Origin: Linum tenue
Lineage: Eukaryota > Streptophyta > Magnoliopsida > Malpighiales > Linaceae
Reading direction: 5' to 3'
NCBI GenBank assembly: GCA_946122785.1
Contig: CAMGYJ010000010.1
Location: 8,221,467 to 8,285,466, forward strand
Length of the DNA stretch: 64,000 bases
Numbering within the stretch: the stretch's first letter is position 1; the number at the start of each line of letters is the position of its first letter. The notes below the pieces were generated by a model. The model was not told the DNA's origin. It saw only the letters and a list, made by a program, of their open reading frames with translations, and did not search any database. Of the stretch, positions 22,483 through 33,904 are shown one piece after another. The position numbers and the translations under genes are program-made.

Positions 22483-24083
22483 CTATATTATTTTGGTACA
22501 AAAAACGCAGTTGGACCAGCCCTTGGGCAGAGGAAAGATCAGCATTTCCGGCCAATCTATTATGCATCGAAGACCCTCAACGATGCCCATTAGAAGTACA
22601 ACACCACATAGAAGGATCTGATAGCTGTGGTGTTCGCCTTTGACAAATTTCGCCCTTATCTGGTTTTGTCCCGGGTGGTGGTCTACGACGATCACTCCGC
22701 CATCAGATACCTGATGAGCAAGGCCGACGCCAAGCCTCGGCTCATAAGATGGATCTTAATGCTGCAGGAGTTTGACATTGAAATCCGGGACAAGAAGGGA
22801 GCCGAAAATGTTGCTGCTGATAATCTCTCTCGGTTGGATGCACCTCCTACTGACAACTTCATGGAAGAGATCAGCGACTCCTTTTAAAATGAGCAGTTGA
22901 TGATGATGTTTATGATGGAGAGTGTCACCCCTTGGTTCTCCGATTTCTGAACTATCATTTTGGCCAGCAGCTACCCAAGGGGATGATGACTCATGCGAAG
23001 ATAAAGCTTTTCTCCAACCCGAAGCACTAGTTTTGGGATGATCCACATCTCTTCAGGATCGGAGCCGACGGGGTCATCTGTTTCTGTAACTGCACGGCGA
23101 GGAAGGTACTGCAGTCAGGCTTTTACTTGACCTCGTTCTTCAAGGACGCTAACACCTTCACACGCGGGTGCGACCGATGCCACAGGTCAGTTAGCATTTC
23201 TGCCCGGGATGAGATGCCCTAGAATGTGTTTGTTATTTGTGAAATTTTTATGTCTGGGGTATCGGTTTCATGGGCCCATTCCCTCCAACTTTTAGAAATC
23301 TATACATCTTAGTTGCTGTTGATTACGTCTCTGCATGGGCCGAAGCATAGGATTTGCCCAACAATGATGCCAGACGTGTTTGTCAGTTTCTTAAGCAGTT
23401 GTTGTCCCGGTTCGGGACGCCTAGAGCCATCAATAGCGACAGAGGTACCCATTTTCAAGGTCAATTTGATAAGCTCCTCTCTCGCTATGGTGTCACTCAC
23501 AAGGTGTCCGTAACCTGTCACCCCCAAACAAGTGGTCAGGCTGAGCTGACGAATCGGGAGCTCAAGTTCATAATCGAAAAATGATGGATCAATCCCAAAA
23601 GAACTAATCCACCAAGCTCGATGATGCTCTTTGGGCATATCGGACTTCCTACAAGACACTGATTGGTACTTCTCCATATTGGCTTGTCTATGTAAAGGCA
23701 TGTCATTTGCCCGTCGAGCTAGAGAACAAGGCCTTTTAAGCCCTTAAGTTGCTAAACTTGGATGTGACTCTTGCAGGTGCTGAACGCAAGTTGCAGATGC
23801 TGGAGCTGGAGGAGTTGTGTTACCACGCCTACGAGAACGCCCGAAGGAGTTTCAGGTTGGAGATCGAGTTCTTCTCTATAACTGTCGCCTGAAACTTTTT
23901 CCTGGGAAAATCCACTCCAGATGGTCGGGCATATTAACGGTTACGCAGGTGTTCCCGTATGGCACTATACAGATTGCCAACCCGCAAACTGAGCCATTTA
24001 AAGTGAATGGCCACCGTCTCAAGCTATTTCTGGGAGGCGAGGTCGAACGCGTGGAGTTGGTGGTTGAACTTGTGGACCCTTAG
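22483..24083 (+). pseudogene. Athila-type pol remnant: RNase H and integrase
   Basis: Plus-strand fragments in order: RNase H end (GQRKDQHFRPIYYASKTLND, then [11 protein letters not shown] and AADNLSRLD), the integrase HHCC region (CDRCH near 23170), the DDE core (a [16 protein letters not shown] stretch near 23320, INSDRGTHF near 23430 and TSGQAELTNRE near 23540), and the C-terminal VGDRVLLYNCRLKLFPGK domain ending with the stop near 24081. Family signatures place it with Athila/Tat Ty3/gypsy elements. Several stops and frameshifts (for example after LND at 22590, and around 23220-23350) make it non-functional. Gag, protease and reverse transcriptase are missing upstream. Confidence 0.9.
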
Positions 24084-25248
24084 TTCCGCCAGTTGCGTCT
24101 AGCTAAAGACGTAAAAGAAAGCGCTTGTGGGGAGGCAACCCCAGCATGGTTTGCGTTTCTTTTCCTTCTTTTTTTAATTTTTGGTCTTTGAGTCATTTCT
24201 TGTGTGTCGAGGGGGTTGGATGCCTCGTTTTTGTGGAAATCGTTCGTTTCGGGGGTGCAGGGGAGTTACCCGGCCAGGCACAAACCCGCATGGTCGTGCG
24301 AAATCCAGGCCTGCCCGTTTGATGCCCCTGCAAAATGCGCATGGGCAAAGTGGGACTCTACACGACTGTGTGGAAATCCTCGGCTGGCCATGCACGGGCA
24401 GCTTCAAATTCGCACGGGCGTGTGGCCTACCAGTGTGGCGCGGCCTGCACGCCTATAAATTGGCGGTACGGTCGTGCATGCCATTTTTCACCCCCCTCTC
24501 GCCAGAATTCTCTCCGTCTCGCCGGAAAATCGTGATTTTTGATCTCGTGGTCGATTTTCCGGCCTTTTTTGGTCGTTTTTCGTGAAACCACTTCCAGAAC
24601 CGGACTCTCCCTTCGCTTTGGGGCGATTTGGGTCGCCGGAAGTGATTTCTAGTGAGACTCCCACGAGCATTTCCGTGTATAATTTTGGAGTCCCTTCCCT
24701 TCCATTGCCTTCCCCTCACGTTCCCCTACTCCTCCACTTCAGTCTCCAGGTTTGATTTTGCCATTTACCTTGTGAGTTGTGGAGAATTGGGTGTTAGGGT
24801 GGTTAGGTAGAGAATCGGATGGAAATGCATGAATTGGTAAAAATTGACCGAGGGGAAGGCTTGGTTTAGGTGTTGAATATATCGTGGCATGTTTGTCTTG
24901 CTTGATTGAACCCTTGTGTGCTAGGAATACCCACATTCTATGCTTGCCTTGTTCATGCACACAAGTTGTTCGATAAAATGCTTGTTTTCAGACCCTTTTA
25001 TGGGGGCTAGTTGAGGCCCCAAATAACGTGATTTGTTGGTGTGTTTGGTATGGTTGTTAACCTCATGTTGCCTAATAAACTGTTTAGATATAACCCCCAT
25101 CTTGATTGTGCTTCGTTATTTGGGATTTTGCCTCGTGAACTATTAATGGCACCATGGTTCAGATATAGTTGAACTCAAGTGTGGGGGTGTGCTAACCTTC
25201 ACCTGGCTATTTTGTTGGCTCCACTTTGGTTCGTTGTCTTGCAAGATC
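24084..25248 (+). mobile_element. Athila post-pol spacer
   Basis: It starts with the AAAGACGTAAAAGAAAGCGC / GGGAGGCAACCC type of sequence found after Athila integrase. The same landmark occurs at 45210-45245. It includes GGTCGTGC/GGGCGTGTGG motifs and a CTATAAATTGG block near 24450. Open frames of 60-130 codons here overlap in several frames and show no domain. Confidence 0.6.
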
Positions 25249-26495
25249 ATGTCGAAGCCCAACCTTAAGCATCGGTTCATCCAAGAGGGCATTACAAAGC
25301 GTTAAATACTATGACGCCCTCCAGGATGTTGTTCGTAACCAGATGTGGCGCCGCCTGCTATCACTGCATGATCGGGTCTATTTTGAGCTGGTGATCGAGT
25401 TTTACTCCACCTTTGACCACACCGATACCACCGATTGGCGGAATAGTGAGGCTATCAAGTTTCGGTTGGGCGGGGAGTACCACTCCATGAGCTACCACGA
25501 GTTTGATGCTGCTTTCGACCTCGTGCCTGATTACACTCATGATTTCGACGTCGAGCTCGCCAACCCGGCTTCTGTCTCTTTCTCAACCTGCTACCGCCAG
25601 CTTGGTCAGCCCCCCCTCAACACCATTGTTGAGGGCTTCACTACCAGTCGTACAAAGGGCAGCATGCTGCAGACCGAGTATCGTCTCCTCAACCACTTGC
25701 TGGCAAATTCCTATGCTCCAAGCAGCGAGAGTGTCAGCACCCTGACCAAGCGGTCCCTCTACTTCATGCATTCGATGCGCACCGCTCACCATAAGCTACA
25801 TTTGGTATCCGTTTTGGCAAAGACTTTTGCCAAGAGTGTTGTGACTTTGGGGATCCTCCACTGCACTCCATTGATCATTGTGTTGGCCACCCACCTCCAG
25901 ATCGAGTACCAGGACTACACGGACTAGGGCGGGACATAGGCCTTTGGCGAGGACATAGTCTCCAAGATGCGGCTACTTTGAGTGTCCTGTGAAGTCAAGT
26001 GGGTCGAGGGACTACCCGTACCACCCATCCCTGACCCAGCTGAGATGGAGCATGATGCTGAGCCTCAGGCTGAGGACTTTTGAGCATGAGGGTAGCAGCT
26101 CCTCTGTTCCGTTCCACGATTACTTCTCCCACCAATTCGAGCAGATGCCCTCCAGTTTCAACAGTTGGGTCTCCAGAACCCGCAGATCCTTGACCATCAG
26201 CTACAGTCCAGCAGCAGTATGCGACCCACCAAGCTCAGTACGCCGCCCGTATGGCCGCATATGACGAGCGCCTGGATCGAATGGAGACCCATCAGTGGAT
26301 CACCCTCGCTCATATCAAGCATGAGCATAGTCGAGCGCGCTAGATGTAGGAGGTCCAGCAGTACTTACTTGATCAGGTCACGGGCCATCCACCAGCCTGG
26401 CAGACTCCTTGGGATGCTTCCACACTACCTCCGCCTCCCGGCGTGGCGATGACTTCATGTGGAACATCAACTTTGACATCACTAGCGACGAGTAG
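25249..26495 (+). pseudogene. Athila env-like ORF, broken
   Basis: An ATG at 25249 opens a frame that shifts after 18 codons. The main 200-codon stretch (about 25300-25927) is the post-pol protein of Athila-class elements, long discussed as a retrovirus-like env remnant. A further stretch in other frames up to 26495 contains AAYDERLDRMETHQW and a proline-rich end. Stops at 25927 and beyond and at least two frameshifts show it is dead. Its function in the family is not established. Confidence 0.7.
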
Positions 26496-27192
26496 GTTGT
26501 ACTCGGTCCCTTCTATGTGTTCTTTTTTGTTTTTTTGTTTTGTTTGCTCCATGTGTTGCAGAGCCTAAACTGAGTCATTTGTGTGTTTTGTTTTATTTTC
26601 CTTTTTCTTTGTGTGCCATCTGGGCTGACAACTCTACCTAACAAACAATGCTCTAGTTGTTGTTTATGAGATTCTCTTGCAACTACTTGTCCCTCTTCAA
26701 GTCTCGTGTTTCTGATAACTGGTCCTCGCTCCAGTCCGTGCCTATTATCGTCTTTTTCTTGATAATATCGTTTCCCTTCCTCTATTCCCTCTGCTCTATT
26801 GAGGGCAAAGTAGTGCTTAAGTGTGTAGGGGTGCTTTGTGCTTATCAGAAATGTGTTTGTGTGCTTGGAGCCTAGTCCACTATCCAAATCTCGAGATTTG
26901 AGGGATCAAGTACTAATGTTTGCGTGATGAATCGATTGGCTATTGGCATTGATGCGTAAAAACTTGCTTGCGGCAAAGGCAACCTATAATGATGACTGAG
27001 ACGTGCAGTAGAGTTGCGTAGGGGTTCAGTTTTTCAATTGTTTGCTTACCAACTGTGACTTGGATTGATCACCCATTTTCTGCAGTCATTCATGCATCTA
27101 GTTCAGGGAATCAAAATGAGAGATAGAGCATATAGGTAGCCATGTGAGATTTGAGGTCCTGGTGTGTCACAGGTAGACTGCGATTTCCTTCT
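26496..27192 (+). mobile_element. Athila 3' non-coding region
   Basis: Continues the element after the env-like ORF; the GATGAATCGATTGGCTATTGG stretch near 26926 is like the 3' regions at 830 and 48320. It ends at the MULE-3 target duplication, and no 3' LTR follows. Short open frames here are not recognisable. Confidence 0.5.
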
Positions 27193-27531
27193 TATAATAT
27201 GGGGTAGTTATCATAAATGGTCACAAAATTATTCACTTTGTACAAAACGGTCACAAATCTTTAATTTTGCACGATTTAGTAATATATGTTTGAACTAATA
27301 ACAAAAAGGTAACTCCGTCCATCTCCATCCAAAAAACCGTTAGTTCACATCCAGTAAGTACGCCACATCATTTAAGATATTAATAAAAAATTAATGAGCA
27401 ACCCCAATTGAACTGATAACCCAACCGAAAATCATAATTCGATTTCCTTGACCCGACCGAATTCTCGATCATGAGCGCCTTCAAATTGTTGGAAACCTGG
27501 AGTTTCCTCACCGTCGAATTAACGTCGAGTT

Positions 27532-27970
27532 CTACTGTTCTAGGGTTTCGAAGAGGTGAGAGCTGAGCTGGCGATTAAATCGATGAAGAGCTGATCGTCG
27601 ATCGATGCGTGTTCCAGCCGGATGGATCTGAGGAAATTCAAAGAACAGGGGCGGAAGCGGCCGACAGAATTGAAGATTCTGACGCCGGTGATTTTGATAG
27701 ACTCGGTGTCCGGAGTGCTGAGTCCTCGGACGAGTAAGGTGAAGGGATGATGGGTCTCGTTGTCCACGCAATCAAACCTATTGAACAAACAAATGAATCG
27801 AAGGTTTTTTACGGTCTCCGCACCTGGCCGAATCGACGAGAAACAGTTTCCAGTCCGTCGCCGGTTCGTAGATCGACGTGAAAAGCCACTGGGGAAAGCC
27901 GACCAGAAGAATCAGGGGTGGGCCCCCGACCACCAGCACTTTCTTCGTCGCCCTCTCCATTCAATCTCTT
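27532..27970. pseudogene. Gene-like cargo in MULE-3, donor unknown
   Basis: Open frames exist on both strands (minus 27540-27788 and 27778-27960, plus 27760-28002). The minus frame with NRFDCVDNETHHPF and TGVRIFNSVGRFRP has the most natural residue mix but no domain I recognise. Strand and frame of any captured gene are undecided. Confidence 0.3.
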
Positions 27971-28205
27971 TCCTGCGCTTCTGCTCGAGTTTTGACTTTT
28001 GAAATTCCAGTTGTTAGTTATAGCATTGGATTGGAATGTACGGATATAATGTGGAACTTTTTCTTTCTTCCAATCCTTTCACAACAGCTCTATGCAACTC
28101 CATGTTAGGATTGAAATTTTTGGTAGAAAAAGAGGGATCTGTGGTGATTTTTGGTGAGAACAGAGGGAGGAAGATGGGGCAGACGAAGAAGAATTGGGTT
28201 TGGTG

Positions 28206-28674
28206 CAAGGTTGTCAACCCGCGGGTCGACCCACGGGTTGGCCCACTTTAACCCTGACCCGATGAGAAAAACGGGTCGTACGCATCCGTCGGGTCGACCG
28301 CTATAAGGTATCGAGTTGGAGGTCAAATTATGTCATTTTTTTTCTTTAGTTTGCGAAATGCGCCTATTTTCCGATTTTTCTTTTCGCCTAACTCAATCTT
28401 TGGAATTCTTAGTTGAACATTTGAATATTGATGTTATATAAGCGTGTGTGAATTTTCACTATATGTTGGATCTAAGTAGGACATGTTACTTTGGTGTAAT
28501 GTTATATGTTATTAATCATATGTTAGATGACATTTGATATAATTTATCAAGTAAAGTACAATATAATGACTCTTTTCATATTTCCGGGCTAAAACGGGCT
28601 AAACCGACTGACCCATTAACCCTTGACCCACTAGCTCGACTGGGTTCAGGTCAACCCACGGGTTGACAACCTTG
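28206..28674. mobile_element. hAT MITE, family D copy 1, 469 bp
   Basis: Perfect 8-bp target duplication GTTTGGTG at 28198-28205 and 28675-28682. The left end CAAGGTTGTCAACCCGCGGG is mirrored by CGGGTTGACAACCTTG at the right. It is a full-length relative, in opposite orientation, of 45847-46314, and lies inside MULE-3. Confidence 0.9.
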
Positions 28675-28934
28675 GTTTGGTGGTTAGCATTAGGGTTTTC
28701 GGTTGGGTTATAAATTCAATTGGGTTTGATCATTACTATTTTTATTAATATCTTAAATGACGTGGCATGCTAACTGGACGGAACTAACAGTTTTTAGGAT
28801 GGAGATGGACGGAATTATCTTTTTGTTATTAGTCCAAACATATGTTACTAAATCGTGCACAATTAAAGGTTTGTGACCGTTTTGTACAAAGTGACTAGTT
28901 TTGTGACCATTTATGATAATTAGCCTATAATATG

Positions 28935-30022
28935 TGTATCATAATGATCCAACTTTAAATTTGTGAACGATTCATCAACTAAAATATTTGCAATTTTCAA
29001 TCGGCCTCGATTATAAGATCATAAACACTAAAAGTTGTAATTATCATATCCAAGAAGGAAATGAGATGGTTACTTTTCAAGACGATTAGAGTAGCTCAAA
29101 AATGTACTAAACACTTGATTTGAATGCAAATCAGTATAAGATCACAACATGGAACAAAAAAAAATTTACTTTCTTTTTCCAAAAGAAAACAATCAATCCA
29201 TTGAGGTGGGTACATTACCATATAATATGTCTATAAGAAAAAAATCTATTGGCAAAACGGTGCGATGAATTTCTTTGTCCAAGGCCAAGCGATGCATGTT
29301 ATCCCTAAGACACTTGGCAAAGTATTTGGAGAAGGACTTCTTGTCTAGTTGACTCATTTAAAAATAAATTTTTTGAAGCAGGTCTCATTCGAAGGTGATC
29401 TTGAAGTAGACATGCTCATACAATATTCTTCATCCTCAGATGACCAAAAAAGTAATGGCCTAGTGTGAAAAGCATATAACACAATATATTTGATCTGGGT
29501 TGTCTATAATTTTCATAGGACATAATGGTGAGTGGTGACTTTGTCTTCAAATCTAATTCTTGTACTTAACTCAACCTAATAATAGTCGCTCAAAGAATGT
29601 TTTCTAGAACTAACGGGTAGAGCGGTGAGATAAGAAGGTGAAGGTGGTTGGAGATCGATAGCTACGAGTCATGGAGAAGGAACGCCGAGGAGAGGATACT
29701 CAGCTAGCTGCAATGATTCATTTATGATATTCACTTTGATTCTCCTCCTCCGTGTTGATCTGATTAATTAGCAACTCCAACCTGTCAGAGATTCATCTTC
29801 AACCTAGCTTAGCCAGTCGTCAGGAAAATCATCGTAAGAGGAAGAAACAAGTGTATAAACAAATAAATAAAATATGGCGGAGTGAAAAAAATTTGGCCAG
29901 TCATCAACCAAATCATCAAAGGGAAAGAAATTGGTGCAGAAACGATGAATTAAAAAAAAGACGGGGAAAACACAATGGATTGAATAAAAAATGTACGGAA
30001 AAATGGTGCAAAAATTATTTTA
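28935..30022. other. Intergenic, no gene recognised
   Basis: About 1.1 kb of AT-rich sequence. A short match near 29225-29250 (ATGTCTATAAGAAAAAAATC) also occurs inside hAT C2 at 21755, so a small hAT scrap is present. Otherwise no ORF, repeat boundary or RNA gene is convincing. Confidence 0.4.
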
Positions 30023-30438
30023 GGCCTAATTTCACTAGAAAGTCCAAACTATCCAAAAAGTGTTATTTGTGGTCTAAATTATTCAATATGCCAAATTTCA
30101 ATCGAACTATGAAATTTTGTGATATTTGTGTCCTCACATTTTTGTTGACCGCTAGAGATAACAGTTGACCAAACAGTGGTCAAAGAGATGTTAACTTTTG
30201 TTGATGTGTCAAACACGTGGCAGCCATGTCATTGACACCTCAGAAATTTTCTAATTTAAAATTAAAGTAATAAAAATAAAAATGGAATTATGAAACGGAA
30301 AATTTTTAATCCCACCCACTATCGCTGCGAATGCCACCGCCGCGTCCGCGGCCGCTGCCTCCATCCCTCTACTCTACAATCGGCGAATCGCAAACCTAGA
30401 ACCAATCACATACCCTCATCGTCGCCAAACAAACCCAT

Positions 30439-30562
30439 TTTTTTTTTAGATAAGGGTGATATAGGTTACTTTTTTGTTATTAGGTACTACTGAAGGGACT
30501 CGAACCTGAGACCTCCAGGTTCATGGCTAGTGGTATTGCCACTAGACCAATCCCTTGTTCGT
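30439..30562 (-). mobile_element. tRNA-derived SINE, 124 bp
   Basis: Perfect 12-bp target duplication AAACAAACCCAT at 30427-30438 and 30563-30574. On the minus strand the head has an A box (TGGTCTAGTGGCA) and a B box (GGTTCGAGTCCC) spaced as in a tRNA gene, and the element ends in an A run of about nine. It does not fold as a functional tRNA beyond the head. The promoter would be internal (RNA polymerase III). Confidence 0.88.
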
Positions 30563-31067
30563 AAACAAACCCATCTTATTTGGCAAACCATCTTCTCCTT
30601 CTTCTCGAGATCTCCCTACAAACCTCCCTGCGCGCTGTCGTCACCAATCCCATTTCCTGTTTCAATTGAGGGTGTTTGCTTGCACAATTGAACTAAATCC
30701 TAGCCTAAACGAATCCCTTCAATTAAAGCTTCTGTTGTGTTCTTGATTTTTGGTGGCTCAAGAGAGATAGTAGAGATTTAGCACTGTAAGCGTCATTAGA
30801 AGGTGCGGATTTGTTTGGCTTTGATTCCGGTGGAGTGAGAGCAATGTTGTCAGAACCGAACTGGAGCATGATCCGGTAATGCGAACGGCTCGTACTTTAG
30901 TAGACCAACCGACATTAGCCGGTTTAAAAACCGTTAGAGAACCGGTACCTAATAAACGTAAGAAAAATGAGAGGATAAGGGAAGGATTTGTCAAAAATTG
31001 ATTAATTTTCTTTTAATTATTTTGTCAAGTGACATAGAAAAATAAATCAAAATTGTGTATAAAATTC

Positions 31068-31426
31068 TGTTGGGGGTGTTACTAAGGGACAGAGCGCACA
31101 GACTAAGCAGCAGGGCGCATAATCGGCGATGCCCAACGCTCGATACCCGCTACAGGTATATAAGGGCTTGAAGCCCTCCAAAGAGGGGGACTTCTTCTCT
31201 CTCCTCACTTTACACTTTCTACTATCTCTCTACACTCCATCTCTCTATCTACTCTCTCAACTCTCTCCACAAACCGACACTAACTTGACCGTCGGAGCTT
31301 AATCCGGGGGGCAACCCCGACTCTTCCACAGGTTCTTTCCCTCCCGACGAGATCAGACGAACGGATGACGAGTCGACCCACACCAACAAATATCATTGTT
31401 CATACCGGAGTTAGATGGTTCAAACA
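31068..31426 (+). repeat. 5' LTR of the LARD-like element
   Basis: Begins TGTTGGGGGTG, ends TTCAAACA (TG...CA). TATATAAG at 31157-31164 is a good TATA box, followed by a CT-rich transcribed-leader-like stretch. Confidence 0.93.
31157..31164 (+). promoter_or_regulatory. TATA box in LARD 5' LTR
   Basis: TATATAAG about 90 bp into the LTR, also present at the same position of the 3' LTR. Confidence 0.6.
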
Positions 31427-31428
31427 AT

Positions 31429-31446
31429 TGGCGCCCACCGTGGGGC
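31429..31446 (+). other. Primer binding site of the LARD-like element
   Basis: TGGCGCCCACCGTGGGGC starts 2 nt after the LTR; TGG pairs with a tRNA CCA end. The same PBS type is known from Tat/RIRE2-like gypsy elements and their non-autonomous partners. Confidence 0.8.
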
Positions 31447-32323
31447 ACTCATCAATTTTGTTCGACTGATCTCTAAGGAAGGAAGATCGGAGTAGACGAG
31501 CTAAAAACCCAAAACCCAGAGCTGGGAAGGTAAAAAAAAAAAACAGCTGCTGCAACTCGCATTTGGTCTCACATCAACCGCCACCGGAGCGATGGCCGAG
31601 GTGTCGATGTGCAACAGCAACGGCGGCGCAGAGCTCTCGGCGGAGGAAGAGAGGGCTCTGATTCGCGATATTGCGCTCGCCGCCGGAGCCAACAGCAAAG
31701 AAGGGGACAACTAAGAAGTTCCAGATCAAGCAACTCCGAAAAACAAAGGCAAAAACGATATTTGATACCGCAAGCAGACTTTCTCTTCCTTAGGTTCGCA
31801 ACCTGGCATCTTAGACCAAATCTCTACACAAAGTCAGAGGTTCCGGCAAAAACAAAAAAAAAAAAAAAAAGAATGAAGAACAACAGCCCAGATTCCGGCG
31901 AGCCAACCCATCTCCGGCGAAGAAGTTTCCACAAACGCCACAGCACCCACCATTCTCCCAGATTCCGACCATCCGAGATTGATTCGGCGCCGAAGCTCGG
32001 AGAAGAAAGAGAATAAGCTGTGGTAGCAAGGAGTTGTCACATCCAACTGGTTCTCCAAAAAAAAAAAAAAATGGCGTTGCTCTCTCTACTTGTCAGAAGG
32101 AAAAGACAGGTGGAGTTCTCGAGGCAAACAACGGGTTTATCGAGGCAGCGTCTTGAAGTCCCGAAACGCGCCTTCCACGATGAAGCTGCGCCTAAGCCTG
32201 CGAGCGGGAGGGAGAAACCAACTTGGAAACTTCACCTCTACTTTCCACGAGCTTACTCAAGCTCCGCGCCGCAACTTCTCAATTGAAGCGGCGAACTACG
32301 AGTCGTCGCACTCTGCTGATCTG

Positions 32324-32560
32324 GAAAGAAAGGAGCCACTCGTCGCGGCGAGCATCATCACACCGCCGCCGTGAGCGCGTTTGAAGCGTCGCGCTCAACT
32401 TCGCCGGAGAAACTTCCGCGAGCGCGTTTGAAGCGTCGCGCCCTCAATCCCGCGCTCCCCGCTCCTGGAGCTCGCCGAGAAAGAAAGGAGCCACTCGTCG
32501 CGGCGAGCATCATCACACCGCCGCCGCGAGCGCGTTTGAAGCGTCGCGCTCAACTCCGCC
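32324..32560 (+). repeat. 155-bp offset duplication in the LARD interior
   Basis: GAAAGAAAGGAGCCACTCGT starts at 32324 and 32479, followed in both by the same GCGGCGAGCATCATCACACC sequence and GAGCGCGTTTGAAGCGTCGC. A third GAGCGCGTTTGAAGCG copy lies near 32418. Confidence 0.85.
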
Positions 32561-32659
32561 AGGAAAACTTCCGGGAGTCGTGTGGTTTGCACTGAGCGGT
32601 TCGTATTGAGCTGGGAAGAAATGATAAACGAAGGAAGAAAAGATTCAACCGAAAAAGAG

Positions 32660-32691
<32 letters not shown>
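32660..32691 (+). repeat. A32 homopolymer
   Basis: An uninterrupted run of A inside the LARD interior; length in the assembly may be unreliable. Confidence 0.85.
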
Positions 32692-32695
<4 letters not shown>

Positions 32696-33039
32696 GAGAG
32701 AAGGATCTCTTGGTGGAGCGGTACTGTTCGTGAAACAGGAAGGAGTTGTGGAAAGAAAGAAAAAATTAAGGGGAAAGGCGTACTTGGTTTGGAGTTTTAA
32801 GTGGGGCGGAGGATCTAAATCCCTACTGCACCCCAACACTCGTATCCCTACTGCGAGTCTGCACCCCTAAGGAAAACGCTCCGCCGCCCTAGCCCGCGGC
32901 ACAGCAGCACTGCGCCACATGGGCCTGCCAACAGTTCCTCTACAGGCCCGCTTCGACTTCTGCTTGACTCGCGCCAGACAGCAAAGCCTGACGACTATAG
33001 CGCTGAGCTCATACAAAAAAAAAAAAAAAATGCAGCTGC

Positions 33040-33110
33040 CGCCACTACTCGAACCCGCGCCATTTCTCCACAAGGCGTGGAAGTCAACCAGCCAGCTAAA
33101 GGAAGTTACT
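33040..33110 (-). repeat. tRNA-like module 1 in the LARD interior
   Basis: On the minus strand, a GCTGGCTGGTTG head is followed by CGCGGGTTCGAGTAG (B-box-like, 33049-33056 core). A T-run precedes CAGCTGC downstream. Confidence 0.5.
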
Positions 33111-33535
33111 GCTATCAAAGCGCGGCGGTTTTTATCTATTCACTCACGCACCAGCCCGGCCCACATTGCGCACTTCCGCGCCTCACACCAGTCTCGCGGA
33201 TGTTGGGCCTGCCTCCAATGCGCGGCCCGCATCGCATCACTTCCGCGCCTCAACCCGGGCTTCGCATCACTTCCGCGCCTCACACCAGTCTCGCGGATGT
33301 TGGGCCTGCCTCCAATACTTGGCCCACTCCGCTCCAACTGCAATTGGCGGCCCACACATCAAGTCCCCGAGCGGGCTTCCAGAGCCCCCACCAAACCCGC
33401 AGGCGCCCCAACTCGCGGCCCGCGTAACATCACTCCGCCAGCCCTGATCCGCGCCACCATCAACTCGCGGCCCAACATCACTCCGCCAGCCCGCCAAGCC
33501 CAGTGAGCACGGAACTCTGCAAAAAATATCGTCGC

Positions 33536-33606
33536 CGCCCGACTTCGAACCCGCGCCAATTCTCTAATAAAGGAGCGACGCAACCAGCAGGCTACACGCA
33601 CACCTT
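33536..33606 (-). repeat. tRNA-like module 2 in the LARD interior
   Basis: Same layout as the modules at 33040 and 33800: a CCTGCTGGTTGCG head, GGCGCGGGTTCGAAGTC B-box-like core (33544-33552), then GGCGACGATAT with an AT-rich tail on the minus strand. Confidence 0.5.
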
Positions 33607-33799
33607 GTGTTTCAATGGCGCGCGGCCAACTTAAAAGCTTCTGCACCCTTCTCTATTCGCGGCCCACTTCCGCTCGGCGGCTCAGCATTCGCGGCCCATC
33701 CCAACTCAACCCGCGTCCACAAGCGCAATGCACCCTTGCTCGCGCCCAAGCGCACTCGCGGCCCGCATTCAACAGGCGCACTACTTAAAAATAATGTAG

Positions 33800-33872
33800 T
33801 CGTCGCCAGACTTCGAACCCGCGCCACTCCTCCGACAGGCAAGCATCCTTACCAGCAGGCCACAAGTACCTT
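33800..33872 (-). repeat. tRNA-like module 3 in the LARD interior
   Basis: The clearest copy: GGCCTGCTGGTAAGGATGC (A-box-like) and GGGTTCGAAGTC (B-box-like, 33812-33820) about 40 bp apart on the minus strand. A fourth partial head (CAGGTT following CTGCAGGCTACCACT) is at 34318-34345. Confidence 0.55.
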
Positions 33873-33904
33873 GTGTTTCAACGGTGTGGCGTCTGAATTT
33901 TAAC

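Larger units (their letters stand above)
27202..28925. mobile_element. MULE with gene-like cargo (MULE-3), 1724 bp
   Basis: Perfect 9-bp target duplication TATAATATG at 27193-27201 and 28926-28934. Inverted repeats of about 200 bp (27202-27405 and 28725-28925) are roughly 90 percent alike and start GGGTAGTTATCATAAATGG and GGCTAATTATCATAAATGG. The TIR family differs from MULE-1/2. The inside at 27420-28200 is GC-rich and gene-like. The hAT MITE 28206-28674 is nested within it. No transposase. Confidence 0.88.

Noticed and set aside
24181..24719. Overlapping frames of 60-134 codons on both strands
   Set aside because: They fall in the Athila post-pol spacer, which is normally non-coding; no motif is shared with known proteins.
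30487..30556. Possible minus-strand tRNA gene with A and B boxes
   Set aside because: It is the head of a SINE with A tail and a 12-bp target duplication, not a free-standing tRNA gene.
31609..33903. Several GC-rich frames of 70-195 codons
   Set aside because: They overlap on both strands inside the LARD interior, are built from repeats and A runs, and carry no domain.
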